From NCBI GenBank assembly GCA_963815185.1, contig CAWFGC010000009.1, positions 1,054,001 through 1,118,000 on the forward strand: a stretch of DNA of 64,000 nt, given 5' to 3'. Every line of letters begins with the position of its first letter. Position 1 is the first letter of the stretch. Below, in pieces: positions 19,520-29,034 of this stretch. The notes below the pieces were generated by a model. It was not told where the DNA came from. It did not search any database and worked only from the letters and a program-made list of their open reading frames with translations. Source of the stretch: SHZL01 sp963815185. Lineage in GTDB: Bacteria; Pseudomonadota; Gammaproteobacteria; Xanthomonadales; SZUA-36. Position numbers and translations under genes: made by a program.

Positions 19520-20893
19520 CAGCATTCAATCACATTGACCGCGAGACCGCCGCGTGAAGTTTCCTTGTAACGGCTTTTCATATCGGCGCCGGTATCGCGC
19601 ATGGTCTTGATCACCTTGTCCAGCGAAACACGGTGCTTGCCATCACCGCGGACCGCCATACGTTGCGCATTGATGGCCTTGACCGCGCCCATCGCATTGC
19701 GTTCGATACAGGGAATCTGCACCAGCCCGCCAACCGGGTCGCAGGTTAGCCCCAGGTTGTGTTCCATTCCGATCTCGGCGGCATTTTCGACCTGGCTGGG
19801 CGTACCGCCCATGGCTGCGGTCAAGCCGCCCGCGGCCATCGAACAGGCCACGCCGACCTCACCCTGGCAGCCGACTTCGGCGCCTGAAATCGAAGCGTTC
19901 ATCAGGTACAGCATGCCGATGGCCCCGGCCGTCAGCAGAAACTCGACCGTGCCTTCGTCGCTGGCGCCTGGAATGAAGGTCGCGGTAGTACTGAATCACC
20001 GCGGGAATGATGCCGGCGGCCCCATTGGTCGGCGCGGTCACCACCCGCCCACCGGCCGCATTTTCCTCGTTGACCGAAAGCGCATAGAGGTTGACCCAGT
20101 CCAGGATGTTCAGCGGATCCTGCGCCGGCGCCTGCGCCAGCAACTCGCGATGGAGCCGGGGCGCGCGGCGCTTGACATGCAATCCGCCGGGTAAATCGCC
20201 CTCCTGTGTATAACCGCGTTGCATGCAGGCCTCCATCGCCGACCAGATGCGCAACAGTCCGCTGCGGACTTCCGCTTCGGGCCGCCAGGTTCTTTCGTTG
20301 GCCATCATCACTGCGGCGATGGTGATGTTTTGCTGCTCGCAGCGGGCCAGCAGCTCGTCGCCACTGCCAAATGGATGCGGCAGCGGCGTTTCGTCTTCCA
20401 CGATGCGGTCTTCCGCCGCGCGGTCCTGGTTCACCACGAAGCCGCCGCCGACTGAATAATATTCGCGCGCCATCAGCACCTCACCGGCGCTGTCGAAGGC
20501 TTCGAAGCGCATTCCATTGGGGTGATGGGGCAGAACCTCGCGTTTGTTGAACTTGAGGTCCGTACGCTCGTCAAAGCCGATTTCACGCTGGCCCGCCAGT
20601 CTCAGGCGGCCGCCAGCGCGTATCGATTGCAGCATCGTTTCGATGGCATCCGGGTCGATATGGTCGGGCAACTCGCCCTGCAATCCCAGCATGACCGCCT
20701 TGTCGGTACCGTGGCCGCGGCCGGTGTGCGCGAGTGAGCCAAACAGAGTCGCGCACAAGCGATCGACCCGGTCCAGCACGCCGGCCTGCTGCAGGCGCCG
20801 GGCGAAGGTATGTGCTGCCTTCATCGGGCCAACCGTATGTGAACTCGATGGGCCGATGCCGATTTTGAACAAATCAAAGACGCTGACCGCCAT
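19519..20893 (-). CDS. sdaA: L-serine dehydratase (iron-sulfur type), frameshifted
   Basis: Deaminates L-serine to pyruvate and ammonia with a [4Fe-4S] cluster. The N-terminus FDLFKIGIGPSSSHTVGPM is the family signature; the C-terminal part contains the SISGAEVGCQGEVGVACSM and CDPVGGLVQIPCIERN segments with the cluster cysteines. One surplus base near 19978-19986 splits the gene after IPAVIQYYR. Continuing in the next frame gives TFIPGASDEGTVEFLL, exactly as expected. Restored length is about 457 residues, normal for one-chain SdaA. Its stop is coupled (TGATG) to the M23 gene. Confidence 0.9.
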
Positions 20894-21006
20894 GCTGTAC
20901 TCGCAACACCATCAATAACGCCCAGAATACTATTTTTCGCCTGTCCCGAGTGGATGAAACCGCGTGTACAATGTGGGCGCTGAAGTATTGAGCCTGGAGC
21001 ACCCGC

Positions 21007-21249
21007 ATGGCCAGAGCCAGCGAAGTCATACTGTATACGCGCCCCGATTGTCACCTGTGCGACCTGGCGGCACAGATGCTCGAGCAGTGTGCGGTCACCT
21101 GGTATCGGGTCGATATCGAGTCCGATCTGGAACTGATTCAAAAATATGGCAACCACATTCCGGTGCTGTACCGCCCTGATGTGGACCGGGATTTGTATTG
21201 GCCGTTCACCGCGGAAACCGTCACCGCGTTCGTCGAACTTGAAATTTGA
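21007..21249 (+). CDS. Glutaredoxin-like protein (DUF836)
   Basis: An 80-residue thioredoxin-fold protein with a CxxC motif in TRPDCHLCDLA at residues 12-22 and the cis-proline region GNHIPVLYRPD. It resembles the YbbN/DUF836 glutaredoxin-family proteins that are found alone in Gammaproteobacteria. Probable cytosolic thiol oxidoreductase; partner unknown. It is divergent from sdaA. Confidence 0.85.
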   Translation: MARASEVILYTRPDCHLCDLAAQMLEQCAVTWYRVDIESDLELIQKYGNHIPVLYRPDVDRDLYWPFTAETVTAFVELEI

Positions 21250-21360
21250 CCGGCCGCCTGCAGGTCATGGCAATGGGGTCAAACCTGCGCGGCGGTCAAT
21301 AACCCTGATGGCGCGAGCGCGAACCGGCAGCGCCATCGCACCAACGCCCCAGAGATGCTA

Positions 21361-21538
21361 GCCTGCATGTTGGACCAGTCCTCTACTGCGACGGTCCAGG
21401 GACACGCCCTGTCTGGCTTTCGCTCGGTCAGAGTGCTCGACATAGTGTCGACTATGCCTGCGCGCTCCTCGGTCGCGAAAGCCAGTCATGACGCACCCCT
21501 GATCCGTCTCGCTACGAGGACTGGTGCAACATGCAGGC
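21361..21538. repeat. 178-bp inverted-repeat element (MITE-like)
   Basis: Terminal arms 21361-21383 and 21516-21538 are inverted copies with 22 of 23 matches. Internal arms TGGCTTTCGC and GCGAAAGCCA also pair. The centre has a small palindrome (CATAGT-GTCG-ACTATG). The whole element can form one long imperfect hairpin. A related half copy lies at 5566-5617. The right arm runs into the pspC-like gene and supplies its last codons (ACMLHQSS). No transposase is encoded. Confidence 0.8.
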
Positions 21539-21817
21539 CAGGGCCTTTTCGGCGGTTTCCCGCGCCAGGATGGCCAGCCCGGTGAAGAAGCCGCGCGTGC
21601 GCTGTTCCGTCTCGGGCAAAACGAAGCCCAACAGGATATAGGCCGCCATGATCGGCAGCGTCCAGAACAGGCACAGGACGATGGCAGCCAGGCGCACGCA
21701 CCAGACTTCCTTGTTGATCCGGGCAGCAAGGGTTTGGCAGACGCCGAGCACAATCGGCTGGCCGGGGCGGCCTTTGAGCGCTTGCCTGATCTCATGGAAA
21801 ATGGATTCTGCGGTCAC
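21512..21817 (-). CDS. PspC-domain membrane protein
   Basis: A 101-residue protein. The start is GTG 21817, with AGGAG 7-8 bases upstream. The PspC core has the pattern VLGVCQTLAARINKEVWCVRLAAIVLC then a hydrophobic segment ILLGFVLPETE, typical of PspC regulators and their small relatives. It may respond to envelope stress or bind PspA-like partners, but no psp genes are nearby. The C-terminal eight residues are encoded by a repeat arm, so the native end may have been replaced. Confidence 0.8.
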   Translation of the reverse strand: MTAESIFHEIRQALKGRPGQPIVLGVCQTLAARINKEVWCVRLAAIVLCLFWTLPIMAAYILLGFVLPETEQRTRGFFTGLAILARETAEKALACMLHQSS

Positions 21818-22010
21818 GTTTGCTCTCCTGACTACATGTCTGATAATGAATATGCAGGTTTCATGCCAGTAAATCATGTGTATTTAGTCACTGTGCATTG
21901 CGCCGGTTTGGCCGGATTGACCAATGAGTGGGTAAAATCACCGCGCCGGATGCGGCGGCCGCCAAGACCAGGCGAGAGCGCGTCATGCTGGTGCAATATC
22001 GGGCTTAGAT

Positions 22011-23822
22011 ATGGAACCTTCTTCCACCGCCATTGCCTACCTCGACGGTCCGCGCTTGCTGCGTGCAATTTCTGCCGGCGTGTGCCAGGTTTTCCGCCGC
22101 CGTGGCTACCTCAACAAGATCAACGTATTTCCGGTGCCCGACGGCGACACCGGGACCAACATGGCGTTTACCTTCAAATCCATCCTGGATGCCACCACCG
22201 AAGCGCAGCATGAACGCGCCGATGAATTGCTGGCGCATATCGCAGACGCCGCGCTGGATGGCGCGCGGGGCAATTCAGGCGCCATCATGGCGCAGTATTT
22301 CTATGGCTTCAGCGAAGCTGTCATGGGCCGCCCGGTCCTGAGCGCGACGGACCTGGCCGGTGGCGCCACAGCGGGCGCAGCCGCCGCCTGGAAGGCCATG
22401 TCGAAACCGGTGCCGGGGACGCTGCCCACCGTGCTGGAAGATTTCTCCAATGAACTCGCCGCACAGGTAGCTGCAGGTGTCCAGGATATCCGCCTGTTGA
22501 TCGAACGCGGGCTGGCGCGGGCGCACAAGTCCCTGGCCAATACGCCCAGGCAACTGGCAGTGCTGCGCCAGGCGGGTGTGGTCGATGCCGGCGGTCAGGG
22601 ATTTGTCGACTTGCTGGAAGGGATATGGACGCTTATCGAGAGCGGTGGGGAGGACGAGACAACGATGGATGCGCCAGAGTTCGAGGCGCAAACACCCGGC
22701 ACGGCCGGCATCGGCGCGCACCGGTTTTGCACCGAATGTGTCATTACCGGAAAGGACCTCGACCGCGAAGCGCTGATGCAAGCACTGCAGGAACTGGATT
22801 CAAGCTCACTGGTGGTGGCTGGCGGCGGTGCACGGATCCGGGTGCATGTGCATGTCAATAATCCTGCCGACGTTTTCCTGGCTTGTGAAGCATTTGGCGA
22901 GATCACGCAGCAAAAAGCCGATGACATGCAGCGCCAGCATGGGTTGATGAACCAGTCCGGCACGGTGGCCATCGTCACCGACTCGGGCGCGGACATTCCA
23001 CCCTCCGAGTTGGAGCGCCTGGGTATTTACGTGGTGCCGGTCAGGTTGAGTTTCGGTGACCGCGAGTACCTCGATGGCGTATCGCTGACGGCGGATGCGT
23101 TCTACACCATGCTGGCGGCAAGCGCCGAGGCGCCGTTGACCTCACAGCCGCCGCCCCAGGACTTCGCCCGCGTGTATTCCCTGCTCACATCGCACGGCTA
23201 CGAGGTCGTCTCCGTCGGTTTGTCCTCACACTTGAGCGGCACCACGGCAGCCGCCATGCAGGCAGCCGGCAGGCAAGGTGCCGGGCGTGTGCGGGTATTC
23301 GACTCGCTCAGCGCCACCGCAGGGCAGGGACTGTTGGCCATTGCCGCGGCCGAAGCGGCCGAACTGGGATTCTCGGCCGATGAAGTGGAAGCCCTGCTGC
23401 GCGAACTGGTCCCGCTGACTCGCGTCATCGCGGTGGCGAATGACCTCGCCTACGGGGTCAAGGGTGGGCGGGTACCGCACTGGGTGAAACGGCTGACCGA
23501 TCTGCTGCATATCAATCCGGTACTGATGGCCAGCGCGCAGGGCACGCTGACCCTGGCCGGTTTCCACCGCGGCCGCGGCGCCAATCCTGCCAAATTGGCG
23601 CACAGCGTCGTGCGCAAAATGAACAAGGGCGAGATCTACCGGGTGTTGATCGCGCACTGCAATCATGCGGCAGGTGCGGCACAGCTACGCCGGCACATCC
23701 TGCACCAGCACGGCGAAATCCATTCCTGCCATGTCACCGAGGCCGGCCCGGCCATCGGAGTTCACCTTGGCCCCGGCGGTTTGATCGTCGGATTTATGCC
23801 GCAGCCCGACGTGTTGCGATAA
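22011..23822 (+). CDS. Fused fatty acid kinase: DhaL/DAK2 (FakA-like) plus DegV (FakB-like)
   Basis: A 603-residue protein. Residues about 10-210 are a DhaL-type kinase domain with the ATP/Mg motif PVPDGDTGTNM (42-51) and GARGNSGAIMAQY. A linker domain follows. From about residue 320 it is a DegV domain (VAIVTDSGADIPP, LTSQPPP, GLSSHLSGT, and AYGVKGGRV), which in FakB binds a fatty acid. FakA and FakB are separate proteins in Firmicutes; together they make acyl-phosphate. Here both are on one chain, nine bases upstream of plsY, whose enzyme uses acyl-phosphate. ATG 22011 is the only convincing start. Confidence 0.88.
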   Translation: MEPSSTAIAYLDGPRLLRAISAGVCQVFRRRGYLNKINVFPVPDGDTGTNMAFTFKSILDATTEAQHERADELLAHIADAALDGARGNSGAIMAQYFYGFSEAVMGRPVLSATDLAGGATAGAAAAWKAMSKPVPGTLPTVLEDFSNELAAQVAAGVQDIRLLIERGLARAHKSLANTPRQLAVLRQAGVVDAGGQGFVDLLEGIWTLIESGGEDETTMDAPEFEAQTPGTAGIGAHRFCTECVITGKDLDREALMQALQELDSSSLVVAGGGARIRVHVHVNNPADVFLACEAFGEITQQKADDMQRQHGLMNQSGTVAIVTDSGADIPPSELERLGIYVVPVRLSFGDREYLDGVSLTADAFYTMLAASAEAPLTSQPPPQDFARVYSLLTSHGYEVVSVGLSSHLSGTTAAAMQAAGRQGAGRVRVFDSLSATAGQGLLAIAAAEAAELGFSADEVEALLRELVPLTRVIAVANDLAYGVKGGRVPHWVKRLTDLLHINPVLMASAQGTLTLAGFHRGRGANPAKLAHSVVRKMNKGEIYRVLIAHCNHAAGAAQLRRHILHQHGEIHSCHVTEAGPAIGVHLGPGGLIVGFMPQPDVLR

Positions 23823-23831
23823 GCTGAGGCC

Positions 23832-24465
23832 ATGGTCAGCTCGATCATCAAAGTGGCGCTCGCCTACCTACTGGGCTCGGTTTCGGGCAGCCTGTTGCTG
23901 GGCGCCATGAACAATATCGACATTCGCCTGGCCGGTAGCGGCAACGCGGGCGGCACCAATGCGTTTCGCACCCAGGGTTTCCGTTTTGCGCTGGGCGTGG
24001 TGATCATCGATATTGGCAAAGGTGTGATCGCCGCATGGTTGTTACCGCGCCTGCAAATCCCGGGGCTGCATGAGATTTTCACCTTACCTACGCTGGCCGT
24101 ATGCTGTGGCTTCGCAGCGGTGCTGGGCCATTGCTTTCCGGTCTGGCACGGCTTTCGCGGCGGTAAAGGCGCGGCCACCGCCGTTGGGTGTGGTGTGCGT
24201 GATCCAGCCGCTGGCCATGCTGCCCATGCTGGCAACCTGGTTGCTGGTGTTGGGGCTGAGTGGTTGGGTGGGCCTGGCCACCATGTCGGCCGGGATCAGT
24301 CTCGTGGCTGCCATGCTGTGGCTGCAGGCTCCGGACGCGCATCTGTGGTTTTCCGTGGCTCTGGCGTTATTCCTGATCTTTACCCATCGCGGCAATATCC
24401 ACAATATGATCGACCGTAGTGAGTACCGCTTCGAAAAAGCCATGATCCGCAACTGGTTTCGCTGA
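23832..24465 (+). CDS. plsY: Acyl-phosphate:glycerol-3-phosphate acyltransferase PlsY, frameshifted
   Basis: Membrane enzyme that makes lysophosphatidic acid from acyl-phosphate. All three PlsY motifs are visible but in two frames: GSGNAGGTNAFR and FRGGKGAAT in the first, and THRGNIHNM with the terminal acidic segment in the second. One surplus base around 24180-24195 (in the run GCCGTTGGGTG) explains the break. Restored protein about 210 residues, the normal size. It directly follows the FakA-FakB fusion, suggesting that the kinase product feeds PlsY. Confidence 0.9.
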
Positions 24466-24487
24466 TTGCCTGAATCCGCCTGGTCTC

Positions 24488-25338
24488 ATGTCCATCGCCT
24501 TCACACCCTACGATCCGGCCGGCATCCGCGCCCAATTGGCTCCGCTCAGCCAGTCCTTGTTGCGGCGCCTCACGGTGCTGGATGTCGTCGACTCCACCAA
24601 CCGGGCCTTGCAGTGTCTACCGGCAGATGAACAACACGGGCACGCGATTGTTGGCCGACCGGCAAAGCGCCGGGCGCGGGCGGCGCGGGCGCAGCTGGCA
24701 TTCGCCGCCCGGGCAGAACATTTACCTCAGCCTGGGCTGGAACTTCCAGCGCGCGGATGGGGCGCTGACGCCGCTGCCCCTCGCGGTTGCGGTCGCGGCC
24801 GTCCGCGCCATGCGCCGCGCGGGCCTACATTCGCCCGGCATCAAGTGGCCGAATGATATCCAGGTCGGGGGCAAAAAACTGGCGGGCATTTTGGTCGAGC
24901 TGCGCAATCCCGGGCCCGGACAGGCTTTGGCGGTGATCGGCATCGGCGTGAATGTGTCGCATGCCCGCGGATGATGCCAGCCGCACAGTGATAGACCAGC
25001 CCTGGACCGACGTCTGCACTCACCTTGTGCAGCCGGCCGGTGAGGACTTGCGCAACCGGCTGTGCGGCCTGTTGCTGGACGAACTGTTGCAAGGCGTCGA
25101 ACGCTTTGCTGCGGACGGATTCGATCCGTTTGCAAAAGACTGGAACCGATGGGATGCGCTGCGTGGCAGGCAGGTCTGCATCTGCAGTGCCAATGAAACG
25201 GTTTCGGGTACCGCCATCGGCATCAGCGAATGCGGCGCGCTGCTCGTTGACTGCCAGGTTAATTCCGGTAAGACTGAAGTGCGCAAATTTTTTGCCGGCG
25301 ACGTGAGCATCCGTTCCGTGGAACCTGATCACATATGA
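24488..25338 (+). CDS. birA: Biotin-[acetyl-CoA-carboxylase] ligase without HTH domain, two frameshifts
   Basis: Attaches biotin to the AccB subunit. Landmarks: VLDVVDSTNRAL, then GRGRRGRSWHSPPGQN, KWPNDIQVGGKKLAGIL and GIGVNV, and a C-terminal BPL_C-like region (RQVCICSANETVSG). Two surplus bases, near 24650 and near 24958, split the frame into three pieces that join without loss. The catalytic domain begins about 30 residues after the start, so the N-terminal winged-helix repressor domain of E. coli BirA is absent and it should not regulate the bio operon. In E. coli birA is likewise near tRNA-Thr. Confidence 0.88.
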
Positions 25339-25362
25339 TCGCTGGTGGCGCAGAAGACGGGC

Positions 25363-25390
25363 TTGTGCATTACCCGGTATCGTCTAAAAT
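25363..25390 (+). promoter_or_regulatory. Probable sigma-70 promoter of tRNA-Thr
   Basis: TTGTGC at 25363-25368 and TAAAAT at 25385-25390, separated by 16 bases, lie 18 bases before the mature tRNA. Assigned by consensus resemblance only. Confidence 0.5.
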
Positions 25391-25408
25391 ACCGGCCTCC
25401 TTCTCCGT

Positions 25409-25484
25409 GCCGGCTTAGCTCAGTTGGTAGAGCAACTGATTTGTAATCAGTAGGTCGGGGGTTCGAATCCCTCAGCCGGCACCA
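25409..25484 (+). tRNA. tRNA-Thr (anticodon TGT)
   Basis: A full 76-base cloverleaf: acceptor GCCGGCT pairs with AGCCGGC, D-arm GCTC/GAGC, anticodon stem CTGAT/ATCAG with loop TTTGTAA giving TGT, T-arm with GGTTCGAATCC, and an encoded CCA end. Reads ACA codons and probably other ACN codons by wobble. It lies 70 bases after birA. Confidence 0.97.
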
Positions 25485-25703
25485 CATCGCTTAAATTGTG
25501 CAGTCCTCAAAATCCAAACTTGGTAATCTTTGACTAGATTACGAGTGCTATTAATTAGTTGTGTTTTTCGGTGATTGTGAAAAGTACTCCGAGTTATTTT
25601 TTCACATAGCAGTATTGACCTGCCCCCCGGATTCCGGCGCTTCGCCTGATAGCCGGATTCCATGTCTGCCTGCGGCAGGCTGGAATGACGGCTTGATTAG
25701 GAA
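25485..25703. other. Gene-free stretch with palindromic repeat
   Basis: No credible gene. An AT-rich part follows the tRNA and contains a small hairpin (GTAATCT and AGATTAC around 25525-25545). At 25629-25690 there is a palindromic repeat-like block (GGATTCCGGC against GCCGGATTCC, 9 of 10, then CCTGC/GCAGG), resembling dispersed intergenic repeats of proteobacteria. Confidence 0.5.
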
Positions 25704-25734
25704 CCCCGCGGTGGGCAACCATCGCGGGGTTTTT
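25704..25734 (+). terminator. Rho-independent terminator before the arn operon
   Basis: CCCCGCG (25704-25710) pairs with CGCGGGG (25723-25729), with an inner TGG/CCA pairing, followed by five T. It could end tRNA-Thr/birA transcription. Confidence 0.8.
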
Positions 25735-25855
25735 GCTGCGGCTAAGCGCGCTGGCCTGATTCCAGGGCCGGTGTCATCATTCGGCCGCCACCCCGTGTCC
25801 CTTCGGTTATCATGCATCCGGCAACACCCCGTGATTTCAATGGAGTTCTACCCAC

Positions 25856-27512
25856 ATGGTGATGACGAAGGGACAGCGGCTGCGCTTTCTGGTTGTGGCT
25901 GCATTGACCGGCATCATTTGGTTCAGCCTGCTCGGCTACCGGGATCTGTTCGACCCGGATGAGGGCCGTTACGCACAAATACCGGCCGCGATGGCCGATT
26001 CCGGTGACTGGCTGACACCCCGGCTGAACGGGGTAAAGTACTTTGAAAAGCCGGCATTGCAGTACTGGGCCAGCGCGGTGGTGTTCAAACTGGCAGGCAA
26101 GGGCAACGCCAGCGCCCGTTTGATTCCCGCTCTGGCAGGCTATCTGGGCGCATTATTTGCAGCGCTGCTGGCCCATAGACTGTTCGGCGCCAGGGCTGCA
26201 TGGTTCGCTTTCCTTTTTACCGGCAGTTCCCTGATGTGGGTGGTGATGGGCCATGTCCTGACCTTGGACATCCTGCTCAGCACGTTTTTGTTTATCGGCA
26301 TGGGGTGCCTCGCCATTGCGCAGCAGGAGCGCTGCGACACAGCACGGCTGCGAAACTGGATGCTGGCCGGCTGGGTGGCATTGGCCATGGCCGTGCTGAC
26401 CAAGGGTTTGATCGGGCTGGCCTTACCGGTTACCAGCGTCATGGTCTACAGCCTGTGGCAGCGGGACTGGCAGATCTGGAAGCATCTGCAGCTTCGCGGC
26501 GGCTTGCTGTTGTTCTTCGTAATGGTCTCGCCCTGGTTTATCGCGGTCAGCCTGAAGAACCCTGAATTCGCACATTTCTTTTTCATCCACGAACACTGGG
26601 ACCGCTATACCAGTAATGTGCATCACCGCGGCGGCCCGATTTACTACTTCGTTCCCTTGCTGCTGCTGGGCCTGTTGCCCTGGCTGCTGGTCAGTCTCGA
26701 TGCGCTGGTCCGGCCCGCTTTCAAATGGCTGCCGGAGAACGCCGGAGGCTTCGATGCCGCGCGCCTGCTGTGGTCTTTCGTGGCCGTTACCTTCGTCTTT
26801 TTTTCCCTTGGCAATTCCAAGCTGCCCGCCTATATTCTGCCCCTGATCCCCGCCGTTACCGTACTCGCGGCGCAGAGGATGGCTAACGCCGAAAGGCTGG
26901 GCGCCGATCGCTGGTTGATGGCGCTGCTCGGCCCGCTCCTGTTGCTGCTCTCGTTCAACCTGCATTGGTTGGCTGACGAGCGCTTTGTGCTGCCAATGTG
27001 GCTGGATTTCAGGCCCTGGCTGCTGGCCGCCGGTGGCTTGTTCGTGCTGGTCAGCCGCGGCGATGTTCCTGTTCACCAGGAAACCACTGGCGGGCTGCGT
27101 GATCGCATCGGTTCTGTCCTTGCTGGCCTTTCAACTGGTGCTTTGGGGCGCGCAGTCGATTGCGGTCGCTCGTTCGAGCCGTCTGGTGGCAGCGGCCATC
27201 GCCCGGTCGGTTCCGGCGGATGCGCCGGTCTATGCGGTGGGGACCTTTCCCGAATCGGCGGCTTTTTATCTGGGCAGGAACATCAGGATGGTGAACTACA
27301 GCGGTGAATTACAGTTTGGCTTCGAACAGGAGCCGCAGTTGCTGATCCCCGATTTGAACCAGTTTCTTGCCGAGTGGCGGCAATTGCATGCTGCGGCGAT
27401 GATCGTTGACAGCAACCGGATCGAGACTCTGTTCCCCGGCCGGAAGCTTGGGAAAATCGTATACTTGGGCCCGAAAAGAGCCGTAATCGTGAAAAACGAA
27501 GGGGTGCAATGA
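25856..27512 (+). CDS. arnT: Lipid A L-Ara4N transferase ArnT-like (GT39/GT83 family), frameshifted
   Basis: Inner-membrane glycosyltransferase that moves L-Ara4N from undecaprenyl phosphate to lipid A. Features: N-terminal membrane helix, the ArnT-type acidic motif DLFDPDEGRYAQIPAAM in the first periplasmic loop, YFEKPALQYW, and about ten further hydrophobic segments with a soluble C-terminal tail. One surplus base near 27055 breaks the frame after LFVLVS; the continuation is in the next frame to 27512. Restored length about 550 residues as in ArnT. It leads a seven-gene arn operon, which supports the assignment over other PMT-type enzymes. Confidence 0.88.
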
Positions 27513-27901
27513 TGACGCAAACCATCGGTATGAGCTGGGGGGCATTTGCGCTGGTAATCACCGGCGTATTGCTCAACGCAATAGCGCAATTGGCCCTCAA
27601 GGCCAGCGTGCATGAAACGGGTGTGATCGGTCTCGATGCGGGATCGCTGTGGTCCTCGGCGCATACGCTGGCGGCCAATGCCTGGCTTTGGCTGGGGCTG
27701 ATCTGTTATGCGGTCAGCGTTGTGGTTTGGTTGCTGGCGCTCTCGCGGGTCGATGTCTCCATTGCCTATCCGATGTTGTCCATCGGCTACGTGGTCAATG
27801 CGATCGGGGCCTGGCAGTTGTTCGGCGAATCGCTGGGGCAGGGCCGTCTGCTCGGAATCGGCATTATCATCATCGGCGTTTTTGTGCTGGCGCGTTCATG
27901 A
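27509..27901 (+). CDS. ArnE/ArnF-like SMR-family flippase subunit
   Basis: A 130-residue protein with four predicted membrane helices in the SMR/EamA small-transporter pattern (ALVITGVLLNAIAQLALKAS; ending in GIIIIGVFVLARS). In E. coli ArnE and ArnF together flip undecaprenyl-P-L-Ara4N across the inner membrane. Here only one such gene is present, so it may work as a homodimer. It overlaps the arnT end by four bases and shares an ATGA overlap with arnB. Confidence 0.83.
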   Translation: MMTQTIGMSWGAFALVITGVLLNAIAQLALKASVHETGVIGLDAGSLWSSAHTLAANAWLWLGLICYAVSVVVWLLALSRVDVSIAYPMLSIGYVVNAIGAWQLFGESLGQGRLLGIGIIIIGVFVLARS

Positions 27902-29022
27902 AAGAACTGCCGTTTACCCGGCCGACCCTGGGCGATGAGGAATTGGCCGGCGTGCAGGAAGTACTGCGCTCCGGCTGGATTACCACCGGCCCCAAGGTGC
28001 AGAAGCTGGAAAAGGATCTGGCCGAATTCATTGGCGGCTCCATTACGGTCAGGTTGTTCAATTCAGCCACCAGTGCGTTGGAAGCCGTATTGCTGGCGGC
28101 GGACATCGGGCCCGGAGACGAGGTCATCGTGCCGGCCATGAGCTTCGTCGCCAGCGCCAACGTCGTCGTCCGTGCGGGCGCGACACCGGTATTTGTCGAT
28201 GTCGATTTACACAGCCGAAACCTGTCAGCAAAAGCGGCGGAGCTTGCGCTTACGGAGAAGACCCGCGCGATAATACCGGTTCATTTCGCCGGCCTGCCGG
28301 TTGACCTCGCACCGGTTTACGAACTGGCCCGGCGTGCGCAGCTTCTGGTGCTGGAAGACGCGGCGCAAGCGATTGGCACCAGCTATCAGGACCGGCGGCT
28401 TGGATCCGCGGGCAATCCTGTGGTATTCAGTTTTCATCCCAACAAGAACATGACCACCATCGAGGGCGGCGCGGTGGCGTGCAGCGATGCGGTGATGATC
28501 GAGCGTTTGCAGCGCATCCGCTTCCATGGCATTGCGCGCGACGATGAAGGCAATGTCGTCGTGGAGGAATGGGGCGGCAAAATGAATTTGCCGGATGTGT
28601 GCGCCGCCGTCGGCATTCCGCAATTGCGCAAGCTGGAAGGATTCAACCGCAAGCGGCGCCTGTTGGCGCAGCGGTACTTTGCCTGCATGCCGCAACATCC
28701 CGCGCTGGTTTTGCCGGCCGATGCGCCGGGGCATAGCTGGCACATGTTCTGCGTTTGCCTCGACCATGCGGCGCTCGGCATGAGCCGGGCGGAAGTGATC
28801 GATAAGTTCAGGCAACAGGGGATCACGCTGGGGATTCATTACCCCGCCATGCACCTGTTCCCACTGTACCGGCGCCTCGGTTACGGCCCGGGCGATTTCC
28901 CGGTAGCCGAACGTATCGGCAGCCAGACCCTGACGCTGCCGCTGTTCCCGGGCATGGAAATCGAGGACGTGGATCGTGTGTGTGCCCAATTCGAAAGCCT
29001 GTTGCACACCCCGGATGCATGA
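27898..29022 (+). CDS. arnB: UDP-4-amino-4-deoxy-L-arabinose aminotransferase ArnB
   Basis: PLP enzyme of the DegT/DnrJ/EryC1 family that aminates UDP-L-Ara4O with glutamate. The start ATG 27898 overlaps the stop of the flippase gene (ATGA). The 374-residue product shows LRSGWITTGPKVQKLE, VPAMSFVASANVVV, LVLEDAAQAIGT, the PLP lysine in FSFHPNKNMTT, and GGKMNLPDVCAAVG. The arn context decides this function over other sugar aminotransferases. Confidence 0.93.
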   Translation: MKELPFTRPTLGDEELAGVQEVLRSGWITTGPKVQKLEKDLAEFIGGSITVRLFNSATSALEAVLLAADIGPGDEVIVPAMSFVASANVVVRAGATPVFVDVDLHSRNLSAKAAELALTEKTRAIIPVHFAGLPVDLAPVYELARRAQLLVLEDAAQAIGTSYQDRRLGSAGNPVVFSFHPNKNMTTIEGGAVACSDAVMIERLQRIRFHGIARDDEGNVVVEEWGGKMNLPDVCAAVGIPQLRKLEGFNRKRRLLAQRYFACMPQHPALVLPADAPGHSWHMFCVCLDHAALGMSRAEVIDKFRQQGITLGIHYPAMHLFPLYRRLGYGPGDFPVAERIGSQTLTLPLFPGMEIEDVDRVCAQFESLLHTPDA

Positions 29023-29034
29023 GCTTTTGAGCGC

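Noticed and set aside
25381..25390. CGTCTAA before tRNA-Thr
   Set aside because: No GATTTT block at the right distance; the TAAAAT within it is better read as a sigma-70 -10 element.
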